From NCBI GenBank assembly GCA_036897095.1, contig JAYMSP010000206.1, positions 1 through 64,000 on the forward strand: a stretch of 64,000 nucleotides of DNA, given 5' to 3'. The notes under the pieces were generated by a model that did not search any database, was not told the DNA's origin, and was given only the letters and a program-made list of their open reading frames with translations. A program made the position numbers and the translations under genes. The number at the start of each line of letters is the position of its first letter. The first letter of the stretch is position 1. Positions 46,139 through 62,094 of this stretch are shown piece after piece. The DNA comes from Plantago elongata (lineage: Eukaryota; Streptophyta; Magnoliopsida; Lamiales; Plantaginaceae).

Positions 46139-46572
46139 ATTCTTTTCATTTTTTAACCGCCTCACAAGATTTTGTGTATAATTATAAAAAAAAAGTTGTC
46201 CGTATTTTCAATAAATAATAAATAATTTGAACTTTATATATAAATTACACATTTTACCACTTAAAGTACACTCTTAATCACTTTATTCACATTTATTAAT
46301 AATTTCACTTTCCGCATAAACTGCATACCAACCCTATCTTATGAAGTTTTCCTGACACATGGAAAGTATATGCATACCATTGTCAGACCTAATCTTAGAG
46401 ACTATAGCATAGTCCCATGATCAATCCATAATCCAAATAAGGTCAAGCGCGGCTTAGGCAAGCCATACCGTCAAGCATGGCCAGGACAAAAAGGCTGACT
46501 CCTCATGTTATTTTTTTGTTTGTAATGTAACAACCGACCACTAATGAATCGAGATTCAGTTCGTTGGACCGG

Positions 46573-46936
46573 TAAAGTTATGCATGATTGTTTCACTATT
46601 CGTTATGATATTATCTGTTTTGAATCGGAGCCGGAACGAATTTATATTTGAATTTCCTCAAAATACCTCATACAATAAGAGAGTAGTGGTCGTCTACATA
46701 TATACCCTTCATCCCTTATAATCTCAAGCGATATGAGATGTTGGGTATTACATGTAAAGTTATGCATGACTGTTTTACTATTCATTATGATATTATTTGC
46801 TTTGAATCGGAGTTGGGACGAACTTATTTTTGAATTTCCCCAGAATACCTCATAAAATAGGAGAGTGGTGGTTTACATATATACCCTTCATCCCTTACAA
46901 TCTCAATCGATATAAGATGTTGGATATTACGTGTAA
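46573..46936 (+). repeat. Two-copy ~182-bp tandem repeat
   Basis: Copy 1 is 46573-46754 and copy 2 is about 46755-46934. They align end to end: TAAAGTTATGCATGA at each start, GATATTAT in the middle, TATATACCCTTCATCCCTTA later, and GATGTTGG-TATTAC at each end. Identity is about 85%. It is perhaps a retrotransposon LTR piece; no coding is seen. Confidence 0.75.
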
Positions 46937-47181
46937 AGCTCAAAATCTGATCACTACCTATTAACAAGACAGACCCCATTTGAAACTTTAAGCCCAATAC
47001 AATATACGACTTGAGATCAAGTACTCCATAGCCGCTTAACATAACTTCAAAAGCTAAAAAAACATAAAACTTGAGATCGAGATCGTTGCAGCTCTTGCTT
47101 TTCAAGCCCTTTTGGGAGTCACGTATGTCCGTTATATCAGAACAACCCCAATTTTTTCTACAAACGAGACGCGATACAAAT

Positions 47182-47200
47182 TAAGGCCCATTGGGCCTTA
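47182..47200. promoter_or_regulatory. Palindromic double site II element of the DnaJ gene
   Basis: TAAGGCCCA-T-TGGGCCTTA is a perfect 19-bp palindrome containing two opposed TGGGCC site II motifs, with a third AGGCCCA close downstream (47213). It lies upstream of the DnaJ gene's likely 5' UTR. Confidence 0.55.
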
Positions 47201-47572
47201 TCCAACAAGATCTAGGCCCAAGCCCATGAAGACCATAATTCTAGATTGTTCCAAACTCCAATATTTTGTGGTATTCCTGAGAATCACAAGAACCCTTCTC
47301 TTGTTTCTCCCCCAAAATTGAAAAGTTTTTGGGGTAAATGAAAATTGAGAAGAAATAAGGGTCCCTTGTGATCTCTCTCTTTCTTCTTCACTGCTCCCGA
47401 CAAAAATTTCATCCCCTTTTCAATTTCCCTCCATTGCTCCTCTTCCCTCTCCTTTTTGCAGCAATTCAACCAATTCAAAACCAATCCAATTGCTCCACTT
47501 CGATGCACAATTACTGCTCGCTCTTTCTCTCTCTACCTTGAATCGGAAAGAGGTTCGTTTCCGTCCAACTCT

Positions 47573-47674
47573 GTTTCCAATTTCATTTCTGTTTGGAATT
47601 TTAATGGTCAAGGTTCGATCTTTGTTTCCAATTTCACTTCTGTTTGGAATTTTAATGGTCAAGATTCGATCTTT
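47573..47674 (+). repeat. Two-copy 51-bp tandem repeat in the DnaJ 5' leader
   Basis: Units 47573-47623 and 47624-47674 differ at only a few bases (ATTTCATTTCTG versus ATTTCACTTCTG, AAGGTTCG versus AAGATTCG). It lies in the leader or first intron of the DnaJ gene. Confidence 0.85.
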
Positions 47675-48511
47675 TTCGTTTTGAGTTGGTTCTTTGGCTA
47701 CTGTTTGACTTCTAGTGCTCTCATGGACTCACCGTATTACTGAAATGTGTTTGTTTGACTTAGATTTAGTTTGCTACTGCTAATTCACTTCGTTTAGTAG
47801 ATGGATAATTTGGATTGGGACTAGGGTATGGGTTTGTAAGAAGCTGCTGGTAGGAAAAAAAGTAGGCATTTTACTCAATTTTGCTGATATGCGAGATTAA
47901 GGTCTCAATTGTTGCATGCCTGTTTTGTAACTTGTTATAACTGTTCGTTGCTGTTCCACATATTCTGGGAATACTTTTCGTGAGCTCTGAATTTTAAAGT
48001 GTTCAGTCAAGGGTCCTTAGGAAAATTGGTTCTAACCTAGTTTGTAGTTGTCCAGCAGCCATGGCAATAGTTATTATAGCATGGCAATAGTTATTAACAG
48101 CTTCATCTACTTACACGACTTCTGACTTGCATGTTGTGGTCTGGTTTCTCATAGTCCCTTTCTGGCAAACTGGAGAGCAATGCGCTTGTTCGTTTTTTTT
48201 TTAGTAAACAGTTGAAGTTTAGATAAGTGCTGTATTGTAATCGTAAACAGTTGGCCTTGGCTGCAAACTGCTGTAGTTGCAGCCTGATCAATTGTAGTGA
48301 CATTGTCTAGGCTCTAAGGTAGCATCACTATGTTTTTTCAGGTTCTCGAACTGTGATTGCCCAAGGGTATACTTTCAGTACTTATTTTAGCTCAAACTGT
48401 AATTTGAATACATTCTTATATGCTTAAGTCTGCTTGTGTTAATGTGGTTACAGGTAGCACATAAGGAGAAAGAATATCTGGTTCTATTACTTGCACGTTG
48501 TTATATTTGTG

Positions 48512-50776
48512 ATGGAATGCAACAAAGATGATGCCATCCGGGCCAAGGAACTTTCCGAGAAGAAAATGGCAGAGAATGACTTTGAAGGAGCGCGGAACTA
48601 TGCTTTGAAAGCACAAAAACTGTACCCAGAGATAGATAATATTTCCCAGCTTCTTAGCGTATGTGATGTTCATTGTTCTGCAAGAAAAAAGATGCTGGGA
48701 GTTGACAAGGACTGGTATGCCATTCTTCAAATTGAACAGTTGGTCGATGAGTCAATAGTCAAGAAGCAATATAGGCGGCTTGCACTTGCTCTCCATCCTG
48801 ACAAGAACAGGTTACCTGGTGCAGAGGCTGCTTTTAAGTTAATCTCCGAAGCAAATGCGATTCTCACAGATGCGGCAAAGAAATCTTTGTATGACAGTAA
48901 GATCCGGGCATCTGCAGCAATTAAAGCGCCACCTCACTACATGAACAAAAGTTCTAATATTAACCAGCGTCATGGTGCTCAGAGCAGTGTAAATGTACAT
49001 AATGCTTTCAGGAACCTGAATCAACAGTATGCAGCAACAAGCTCATCTGCTAGGCAAGATGTGTTCTGGACAGCTTGCGCATTTTGCCATACGCGATACC
49101 AGTATCAGCGAGTACATATAAACAAGCGTTTGACTTGTCAAGCTTGCTCAAAGAATTTTATGGGTTGTGAGACTAGTGGTCAAGCTAATTGGGGTCAACC
49201 AGCTGCTCAGGTCCCTTTAAAACGTGGCTTCAGTCAGCCTTCTGCTTCCCACCAGAAAGTTGAATTAAATCAGAGCTACTTTAAAGTTGGTGGTCAATCT
49301 GGGAAAGTATCTTCATCATCGGATGCAGGATTGCACGGGTTTGCCAGCAGAAAAGCTGTTCATCCAGACCCAGGTGTTAAGGCAGGAAGTTGTGGTGGTA
49401 TTAATGCAGGAAGTGTTTTCAATGGAAACGGGGATCTGAAAGCCAATGGGACCAGTTACAAGCACTGTGGAAAATCCAATGGTATTCCCACTAAAGACAC
49501 AGCAGATGTGAAAAATAGTAGAAAGAGGACCAGGAAGGTAGTTCTTGATTCTAGTGAGGGCAGTGATAGTTCAGTAGATACTGACACTGATGAGGAGAAC
49601 CTAGAGGCAGTTTCTGGTGGTTTTGCCACTGATAATAATCATGGTACTGTGCACATTCAACGAAAATCATCGCGGTTAAAACAAAATGTTACTTACAAAT
49701 TCAATGAGAGTGATGATGATGATGATGAACTCGTTAGTCCAATCAAGAGACGGAAACTGAGTAAAAATTCTGAGTATAAGAAATACGACGCTGATGAAAG
49801 CTTACCAGACAAGGATGCAGAATGTGCTACTGGCAGAAAAGGTGATGAAGGTGGTGCTGCTGAAACAGTTGAAGTAGAATTTGATTCTGGCATTGAGTCG
49901 GAATCTGGTGAAGATCCAAGTGTAGTAACGTATGAATGTCCTGATCCAGAATTTTATGAGTTCGACAAGGATCGAGAAGCAAACGTTTTCAGAATTAATC
50001 AAACCTGGGCTTGTTATGATGATACGGACCAAATGCCAAGATTTTATGCTAAGATAACAAAGGTGAACACTTCCCCGTTTGAACTCTGTTTCAAGTGGTT
50101 AGAAGTTTTTCCTATATCTGAAGCTGAAGAAGATTGGGTGGCTGCTGGGCTACCTATTGGTTGTGGTACTTATAAGCTTGGTAAGAAAACTGAGAAGACA
50201 TCTGCACTCAATACGTTCTCTCATCAAATGGGTTGTGTGTCAGGCAAGAAGAGAGGTACCTGGGACATTTACCCAAGAGAGAAGGAAGTTTGGGCCCTCT
50301 TCAAGGACTGGGATGTTGGCTGGAGTTTAAACCCAGAAAAACATGTGGAGCTCCAGTATGAAGTTGTGGAGGTGCTATCCTGTTGTGTTGATGATGCTGC
50401 AGGTATACGAGTTTGTTACTTGGATAAAGTTCCTGGATGTCAGAGTGTTTTCAAGAGAAGTGGCCGTAGTGAGTTTGACTCTTTTTGGATACGACCAGAT
50501 GAGCTGTATAGGTTCTCACACCGTGTATCAAATTCTGGTCCATTGAAAGGCACTGAAAGAGATGGAGTGCCAGTAGATTCTTTTGAACTTGATCCTGCTT
50601 CCCTACCTTTGAATCCCGATCACTTGCATTACTCCAATATGGAAAAGGAGAAACCCGGAGCGTCAGATCCTGTAGTTCGGAAGTCACCAAAGTGTGCTGA
50701 AGAAAAGCGTACATCTGTGAAATCTGCAGCTGCAGTGAATAAAACCAGTTTTATTGATCTGGATGACTCAGCTTGA
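48512..50776 (+). CDS. J-domain protein with C-terminal DUF3444
   Basis: Plant-specific class of Hsp70 co-chaperone. Single coding exon, 754 aa from MECNKDDAIRAKE; the family always starts this way, so an upstream in-frame codon at 48491 is not used. The N-terminal helix pair (1-60) is followed by the J domain (about 66-131) with the HPD tripeptide at 95-97, which stimulates Hsp70 ATPase. A zinc-ribbon-like Cys set (CAFC...CQAC, about 190-220), a long polar linker with acidic serine runs and basic nuclear-targeting-like patches (KNSRKRTRK, IKRRKLSK), and the DUF3444 domain (about 475-695; GTWDIYPREKEVWALFKDWD) follow. The coding part has no intron. A 5' UTR intron probably ends at the TTACAG near 48452. 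Likely nuclear. The client is unknown. Confidence 0.94.
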   Translation: MECNKDDAIRAKELSEKKMAENDFEGARNYALKAQKLYPEIDNISQLLSVCDVHCSARKKMLGVDKDWYAILQIEQLVDESIVKKQYRRLALALHPDKNRLPGAEAAFKLISEANAILTDAAKKSLYDSKIRASAAIKAPPHYMNKSSNINQRHGAQSSVNVHNAFRNLNQQYAATSSSARQDVFWTACAFCHTRYQYQRVHINKRLTCQACSKNFMGCETSGQANWGQPAAQVPLKRGFSQPSASHQKVELNQSYFKVGGQSGKVSSSSDAGLHGFASRKAVHPDPGVKAGSCGGINAGSVFNGNGDLKANGTSYKHCGKSNGIPTKDTADVKNSRKRTRKVVLDSSEGSDSSVDTDTDEENLEAVSGGFATDNNHGTVHIQRKSSRLKQNVTYKFNESDDDDDELVSPIKRRKLSKNSEYKKYDADESLPDKDAECATGRKGDEGGAAETVEVEFDSGIESESGEDPSVVTYECPDPEFYEFDKDREANVFRINQTWACYDDTDQMPRFYAKITKVNTSPFELCFKWLEVFPISEAEEDWVAAGLPIGCGTYKLGKKTEKTSALNTFSHQMGCVSGKKRGTWDIYPREKEVWALFKDWDVGWSLNPEKHVELQYEVVEVLSCCVDDAAGIRVCYLDKVPGCQSVFKRSGRSEFDSFWIRPDELYRFSHRVSNSGPLKGTERDGVPVDSFELDPASLPLNPDHLHYSNMEKEKPGASDPVVRKSPKCAEEKRTSVKSAAAVNKTSFIDLDDSA

Positions 50777-51728
50777 CCTGGTAATTTCCTAGAGGTTTGA
50801 ATTTTATTGAGATGAATGCTAATTGAAGTAACTTTACATGCTAGAAACAATTAAACAGGATTTTAGTGGAGATTGATCATTAATGATGCGTTATTGTTCC
50901 AACACTAACAGGGGGTTGATAGATCGCCTATTGTAAACGAGAGAATCCTCCACGGTTGCAGATCTGATACAGGACTTGTTTGAGGTTCACCAGCTACGCT
51001 TTCAAATGGCTTCTGCAGTCTGTAAATTGGTGTTGAAGGCGGAGCTGGTTTTAGCATTAGAGCATTAACTAAATTATGAAGATAAGCCATGTGGTGAAGC
51101 CATTTTTTGGTACTAATGGTTTTTTGTTTTGTTTTTGCTGGCTTTTCATGTGGTACTAGGTATTACTATTACTTGTGATGATATTAGAAATTTATGGTGA
51201 TATCATTACTACATGTTTCAAGTGTAGATGGAAATCTTCGTTAATAATATGGGTTCCTATTTAAAAAAAAAAGCTGAAATTGTTTTTATTACAATAATGA
51301 GCTACCAAAAATGATAAAATTGACGATATGAAAATTTACGAGTACTTTTATATTTCACCTGCCACAAAAAAGTTGGGTGACATGAAATATGGAGAGCGAT
51401 TAAATAGACTCGATTATCGGCTCCTTAATTCGATGTAATATGAATTTTGTTTCTTCAGACCAATTTCTAATAGAATTGGGGAAAAAAGATGGACAAGGAT
51501 CATCCCTATAACCATGCACAAAGTGCCCGTTATATCCTTAATCTGCCAGTATGTATGTCTGTTTTGGGCAATTTACAGGTTCTTACATGTATTCTCAGCC
51601 ACCAACAGCACGCTACCCCCAACACAGATTTCTGCAAACAATGATTCCATCCAAACAAGAGGAGACTGCAGTTTACATGGTACAATTACAAAGCTTAATT
51701 TCTAGTTTGTCAACACAATTCTGACTCT
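50777..51728. other. Spacer between converging DnaJ and cyclin-L genes
   Basis: Should hold the two 3' UTRs. No repeat, transposon or gene is recognised. Confidence 0.6.
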
Positions 51729-54215
51729 TCAAGTATATGAATGGTGCTTACGACGATCTTTCTCTCTTGAAGAATACGAGGAGCCGTGGTAGTCACGATC
51801 TGGCAAAAAAAATATTTCATGAGAAAAGGACCAAGATTATGCAGTTTCATATCTATGCATGGGATGTGTTTCTCAGAGAAAAAGAATACCTCTACTCGAA
51901 TGATGTTTAGGCTTTCCCGAGCGTCCTGCATAATCTTGGATCAAAAGAAAAGTGATCAGACAAATCTGAACTCTGAATTACCATATAGGCATATACTAGT
52001 TCCGAGTGTAAAGCGAAGATGTGGATGGAAAATCACAAAACTGGGAGAAATCAACGTAACTTCTCGCTTATTCCTATTGCAGGAAACAGTGCAATTTTTG
52101 TTCTCCCTGGATCTATGCATGAGAGAACTTTTGGTATTATAACTTCCAAGGTCTGGAAGTAAGGGATCATCACACACATTTTCAGAAAACACAAGGAATG
52201 TACCATAAATTTGCTACTCATGTGCAACGAAGAAAGGAGCATGGTTGCAAGTTCCTTATAACACGAAGAATCATGATCAATTTGGATGTAAACTCACCAG
52301 AATCCCTTCCTTTGCTGGAGCGGTGACCCACTCTTTCTCTGAGTTTATCTCTCTCCCTGTCCGAATCACGCCCCCTGTCATTGTCCCTACTCCTAGTTCT
52401 CTCATCTTCCCTGTCTCTGTCTCTCTCCCTCTTCTTGCTCCTTTCTACTCCAGACTCTAATCTATTATCAGACATCGATTTCAGATCAGGTTCTTCTCTC
52501 AAATCTCCACAGCTGAGTGAGGGTTTAGATTCGTCATCACTTTTTCTTGAATCCTTTAATTTGTCCAGAGCACCTTTAGCTTTTATATCCTTACCAACTT
52601 CTGGATTTACAGGACTTGAAGGCTCCTTTCCTGTTGTATCTGCAGTTGTGGTTGCTCCTACCTGGGCACCATCCTGAGAAGTAGCAACAACAGATCGCTT
52701 ATATATGCAAACTGTCACTAATAATACACAAACAGATGCAACAGTGAAACTGTATTCTATTAAAAAAAGGAAAAGAAAGTAACTACGAGCCATCTCAGCA
52801 AGAGAAATGCTTCACCTTCGGAACTGACTGATTGGATGAGTCCTGTAACCTATTAGATGTTGCAAAGGATCCCCCATCATTGCATACAGGTATATACTGA
52901 GCCTTTGGAAGGCTATACAAGTGAGCCAGAACTCTACAGACTTCATCTATTCCTTCTTTCTTCGCATCAAATGCTTCCCACCAAGGAGGGTTCTCGGGCA
53001 ATGGTACATGAAATCTTCGAGCCGCAGCATATATGACACCGCATGCTACAACCTCACTTTTAAATCTCACACACAATGTGGTGCGCAAACTGTCCAATAG
53101 AAGTGTATCAGAGAGGCAAATATATAACAACTGGTTAAAATACTTGAATATTATATGGCATGCCAAAGAACATGTACCTGTCATTTGCAAGATTCCAAGC
53201 CTCTTGTCTGAGTTCTGGTGGAGTTTCAAGGGTAGCAAGGTAATTTGATATGAACTTATGAGGATGCTCAACATGGCATATGAATCCCATCTCTTTCAGA
53301 ATGTGCCTCTCCGTTCTGGTCAAGTCTGCTCTCAGATCCGTGTATCTCTGTAAAACGTAAAGAGAGACTAGTGAAATACTGCAACTCAGAGAAGTTAATC
53401 AGTTATTTAGAAAACAGGATCAGGTAGTTGAACAGGCGGAATTAATCTAAGCAACAATTATCACAAGATAACATCATATTAGCAGGGCAAACCTTGGAAA
53501 ATGTGTCCAAATGCTCTATTGGCAAGTTCTCTCTCCTACACTCCATCCTGTGAAAAACAAGGAGAACCTGCCTTGCTTTCCTAGGGCACTCTTCAAGTTT
53601 TGAAGCAAGCCAAACACAGCCAGCAGCAACCCTCTGTTAAAAAAGTCAATCTGGCAATTCAATACGTATAAAAAGCTAAATCAAATTGACTGTTGTAGGA
53701 AAGGGTAGCATAAGTTGTGAAAGAAAAACATCAGACCTTCACATTGAACCGAGCAAAAGATTTCTTGCAGTAGAATCGATGAAACAAGACCTGGCTAGTA
53801 GCCATAACAGCTTGAGGTCTGACGTAATTCAGTTAAGGCAATTCAAAGACCAAAATCAAGAGTAAAATGTCGACCCAAGTAATGCATGGTGTTTAATCAA
53901 CAGTCTCCAGATGTTCTACACTGCAGAAAAAATGGAGAACTTGGAGAAACAATGCAAAGGCTCATTCTTCAGTGTTCATAAATACAGCAGAAATAAAGAA
54001 ACATATAGTCATACCGAAGTGCTAAAGGTCAAGTGAGAAAAATGCAACATAAAAAAAGGATACAATCGAAGTAATATGCCACTCTCCTGTATAAGGTCAC
54101 ATCCATAGATTCTAAGGGTGATTTCCGTTGCTTCGTCAATATCATGTTGCCTTGAAGGTGAGTTCTGCAGCTCCTCTTCCGTAAGATAAAACGTGTCAAT
54201 TGCGTTGTAAATCAT
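51729..54215 (-). CDS. CYCL1: Cyclin-L (RS-domain cyclin of splicing/transcription CDKs)
   Basis: Partner of CDK11/CDKG-type kinases that links transcription with pre-mRNA splicing; nuclear speckle protein. Seven coding exons: 54215-54064, 53818-53737, 53633-53493, 53347-53178, 53089-52816, 52673-52298 and 51799-51729, giving 421 aa. Two cyclin folds occupy about 1-270: ATEITLRIYGCDLIQESGIL, VAAGCVWLASKLEE, RTERHILKEMGFICHVEHPH, VVACGVIYAAARRF and GIDEVCRVLAHLYSLPKAQY. The tail is rich in Arg/Ser/Asp (ERDRDREDERTRSRDNDRG) and ends REKDRRKHHSYT. The start MIYNAIDTFYL is the known plant start. A 5' UTR intron (about 54752-54249) is likely. If intron 6 is kept, translation ends at 52218 with a non-RS tail. 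Upstream lie TGGGCC/AAGCCCAA site II motifs near 54893-54937. Confidence 0.94.
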
Positions 54216-54806
54216 CTCCCGAGCAAGAGCAATATTACTCAGATTAAACTGCAATGAGACCAACAAAACTTGAATTTGAGCTATAAAGCAGACACTGACA
54301 GATTTCTTCCACAAACTCAGTGAGAAGACAACTGTAGATTTCGATTCTGAATCTAAATTCCCCAAAAGTTAATACAAAGTAACCATAGATTTGGATTCTA
54401 ATTAACCTAGTTACTTCAACTACTTGTAAGAGTTAATATACCTGACCAAATCGATATGTTACTACTCTACTAATTTGCAAGGGCCTAACATAGCCAGCGA
54501 GGAAATTGACATTTTGATATCTAAATAGTGCAATTCCCTGTTCATCCGATCAAACAGAGACTCTACTTTACCCAATCATCAACAAAATAAGCTTAGTTTC
54601 AGCGAAAGGGGATAATTGTATGATAGACTAAGAAATATAGGTTTTGTAATAAGCATGAGGTATAAAGGTAAAAAATGAATGAGATACATAATTCGAAACA
54701 TTGATTCTTCAAATATTGATTCGTTGAAGGTGAGCGGAATCGTATTCACATACCTGGAAAGAGACTTCACCGGAGTGGCAGAGCTTCGAGAACCAGTTAT
54801 GTTGTT

Positions 54807-54832
54807 GAAGAAGAAGAAGAAGAAGAAGAAAA
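54807..54832 (+). repeat. (GAA)n microsatellite at the cyclin-L 5' end
   Basis: About eight AAG/GAA triplets lie just upstream of the likely first exon of cyclin-L. On the gene's strand it is a CTT-rich leader, a common plant 5' UTR feature. Confidence 0.8.
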
Positions 54833-55787
54833 GGGAAATTGGATTTTGGGAAATAACACTTAAAATTATACCCGAACAATTTCTTGCCTCTTGGGCCTTA
54901 GACTAGCCTCTTATTATTTGTCCACCAAGCCCAACCCAATTTGTTATCCCTTTGAGAAGAGGGTATTACTTAGCCTGTTAGTATTGCTCTATTTGGATTT
55001 GAGTCTGTAACCCGCAAACGAAAACAGAAGCTCTGTTATCGGGAGAGATGTGAAACTATTTTTGTTCGGAACTCGTAAACCTAGTGCACGGTGCTTTAAA
55101 AATAACAATAATATGTAGTCAACTTTCTTCTGAATTATAAACACATGTTTTTATCACCTCTTCCTATTTTCTTAATGATAATGCGTAATGATTTTGCCCT
55201 GGTGCTAGAGCGTCCATCTCCCCACTCAAATCGAACATCTTATACAAAAAAAAATCAATTTTAATTAAAAAATACCACTTAAATTCTATACCAATCAGTT
55301 CCTTTAAATTTTACACAAGTGGACTTCATATATTGAGCATCTTTTATTTATCTTCTTATCTCATAATTAAAATTGAGAAATATCCATTACATAGCAGCAT
55401 CTTATTCTATACCAAATACCCCATCTGAATTTGTCCTGAACGTGGAATCTCAATAATGGTCCAGGAGTAATATTTTGACAAACCCTCTTTTTGTAGGGAG
55501 TTAACATTTTTCTGATATTCATGACTGAGACATTAAATATTACTAATATTTATTTTTTAGTCCCTTTATAAACTCGATCCAAGAACGCCTACCATACTAA
55601 TACTATTTTAAGAGCCGCCACCGCATTGTAAATACCACCACCACTACCATTTCCCACCGACCTGGCAAAATATGAAAATTCCACAAATGAGTCACATACT
55701 CACATGTTAAACTAATAAACCACGTCTTCTTAACATCCACAAACAGTATAGTAGAGAATCAGAAAACAGAAGGAAGAAAATCCAAAG
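54833..55787. other. Spacer between divergent cyclin-L and DUF3511 genes
   Basis: Promoter region for both genes. It holds site II motifs of cyclin-L (54893-54937), a diverged piece of the short non-autonomous family (about 55230-55440, with ATTCTATACCAATCAG), and a TTTATAAA at 55565-55572 that may serve the DUF3511 gene. Confidence 0.55.
55565..55572 (+). promoter_or_regulatory. Possible TATA box of the DUF3511 gene
   Basis: TTTATAAA lies 216 bp before the ATG at 55788. It implies a 5' UTR of roughly 190 nt. No other TATA-like word lies closer in a good position. Confidence 0.35.
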
Positions 55788-56162
55788 ATGGAGGTGGATG
55801 AAAACAGATCGAAATCGTACAGAGACAAAAGAACGGAAAGCAGCAATTACGACTACTCGAATCCAAATCCAAGTGGGATGCAAGATCTCAGGTGCTACAG
55901 CGCCTCATACGCTTCTTCATCAACACACCAGCCTCACCAGATGGAAATCGTAGTGGCTGCAAATAACTGGAAGTTCAACAAAGCCAAGTCAACTAACAAT
56001 TGGAGGAGGAGTAAGAGCTTACACGATCCTGAGTTGCAGAGGAAGAAGAGGGTTGCTGGCTACAAGGTGTATTCTGTTCAAGCCAAAATCAAAGGCTCGT
56101 TCAGCAACTCGTTTAGGTGGGTTAAGGATAAGTGTTCCAAGGTCATCCATGGCTACAGGTGA
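55788..56162 (+). CDS. DUF3511 domain protein
   Basis: Small intronless plant protein of unknown function, 124 aa. The variable N-terminus (1-75) is polar with Ser/Tyr/Asn/Gln. The conserved C-terminal DUF3511 block (about 76-122) reads RRSKSLHDPELQRKKRVAGY, then KVYSVQAKIKGSF, SFRWVKDKCSKVIHGY. The Lys/Arg-rich core suggests a nucleic-acid-binding or nuclear location, but no activity is known for the family. The C-terminus ends GYR, where relatives usually carry an aromatic GWW-type end. The domain is complete, so it is a real gene. Confidence 0.9.
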   Translation: MEVDENRSKSYRDKRTESSNYDYSNPNPSGMQDLRCYSASYASSSTHQPHQMEIVVAANNWKFNKAKSTNNWRRSKSLHDPELQRKKRVAGYKVYSVQAKIKGSFSNSFRWVKDKCSKVIHGYR

Positions 56163-57692
56163 ATGGTTGATTGATTGCTCAGATTTCCAAAAAATTAAGG
56201 ATATTTAGGCACAGAAAAAAGTTTACTTGAGCTTCCATTTTATTTTCTTGTGATGGTTATGTTAAGTTTACATGAGTTGTTATTATGAATATGACATACA
56301 CTCAATTGTCCAAAATCTTGCTGATTCTTAGCATCAATGAAGAAACTCACTATTTTTACAATCCCTTGCTGTTAAATATATGATCCGAGTATGGTAGTCA
56401 TGATGATTGCCATGTTGTACAAATTGTAATGGTTGAGAGGTAATTTGTCTTTGATTGGTACTTGTAAATTCGTAGTTTTTGCAAGTGTCCAACTCTCGGC
56501 CTCAAAATCCGTTGTTTCTGCTGCATTCTGCACTTAGAGATGCGTCTTATGATGCATTGGCAGAGGTCAGGGCCTCATCGGTATTTACCAAATGCATCTT
56601 CAGCTGCAAAATTTTCATCGTCCTAGATGCAAATATGGAAACTTAAAAACCACTCCAAACACCGCACTTTTTCTGCATTTCTAATTACATTTAGACTCTA
56701 CTAGGCTGTAATCACTATTTTGCAGTAAGATTCAAGTGGTTGGCACTTGGCTGCATTTCTAATTGCAAGCTTACCAACTGCTGCCTGCCAGTCTTCAGCA
56801 GGTGCAGTTTTTGTTGTGTTGCTAACAAGTAATCGAGTCCTCAACTTCCGTCGTGCAGTCTTCGTAAACCCAATACACTTGGGTTAGCTGGACCTGTAAT
56901 TCCTTCAACTTATGATACATTGACAGTAAGAGTAAACCCTTCCAAAGAAGCAGGATGCAGATTAATATGGTAGAGAAAACAGCAGAAAGAAATCTATTAC
57001 TCCCATCAGCATGCAAATTTATACCCTTGGGAAATCGCACAGTAGCTAGATGCAGAGCTTAGAAAAGCCAAGGAAAAACATTTTCGAATTGGAAGAGGCA
57101 AACAGGTTATAAACTGCCAGTTGGGAATTTTCTCCAACAATTACTGGGGTTTTGAGGAGATGGAGTTTGAGAAATGCATCTGATTACTGTGTATTGATAC
57201 AAAATGGATTTTCAAGACAAATGAGAGAGAAACTATTTAAGACATAAGATAAGCACTCGGATATTCAGACAATCATAACATAGTTATTAGTAATAGTTTA
57301 CAACAAACACTCAGGCTTATCCCATTTAGTGGCCTGCACTCAAAATGTACACAGCTGGTAAATAAATGAGGTAAGTCACAAGTTATACAGGTAGTAAATT
57401 TTTAATACAACAACACCCAATCTTAGACAGAAATTCAGGTATTCGAAAGTAATAATAGGAAGGCTACATGGAATTAAAGACCCATGTCATCAAGTGTCAG
57501 TTGTATGGACAACACTTCTCCCCCGACTGGCTTCTCAAATCATTCAAGTTTATTGCATTATACATTCTCGTGCATAACCCTCCATTGTCGCATTCACATC
57601 TTTCACAACAAAGTTACAGGGAGTCTTAATCTTACCTCTTGTCCATCGAGTAATTTGGTGATTTAAAGCAACATGAGATACTGTGAACTGCA
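56163..57692. other. Spacer between converging DUF3511 and CK1-like genes
   Basis: Should hold both 3' UTRs. No gene, transposon or repeat of note is recognised. A 72-codon open frame at 56822-57040 on the minus strand has no family resemblance. Confidence 0.55.

Positions 57693-62094
<4,402 letters not shown>

Larger units (their letters stand above)
45262..47181. other. Spacer between PSF2 and the DnaJ gene
   Basis: No gene is seen. It holds the PSF2 3' UTR, short palindromic MITE-like sequence (about 45831-46070; TCCATCCCATCAAACTTCAT versus ATGAAGTTTGATAGACGGG ends), a 40-bp tandem pair, and a 182-bp tandem pair. Confidence 0.6.

Noticed and set aside
47420-47662. Repetitive peptide (TIKIPNR...GN) on the minus strand
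   Set aside because: Produced by the 51-bp tandem repeat on the wrong strand of the DnaJ leader, not a protein repeat family.
52381-52677. Ser/Leu-rich plus-strand frame
   Set aside because: Antisense shadow of the Arg/Ser/Asp-rich tail of cyclin-L.
56822-57040. 72-codon minus-strand frame with a hydrophobic segment
   Set aside because: No recognisable domain and no splice continuity; lies in the 3' flank of the CK1-like gene.
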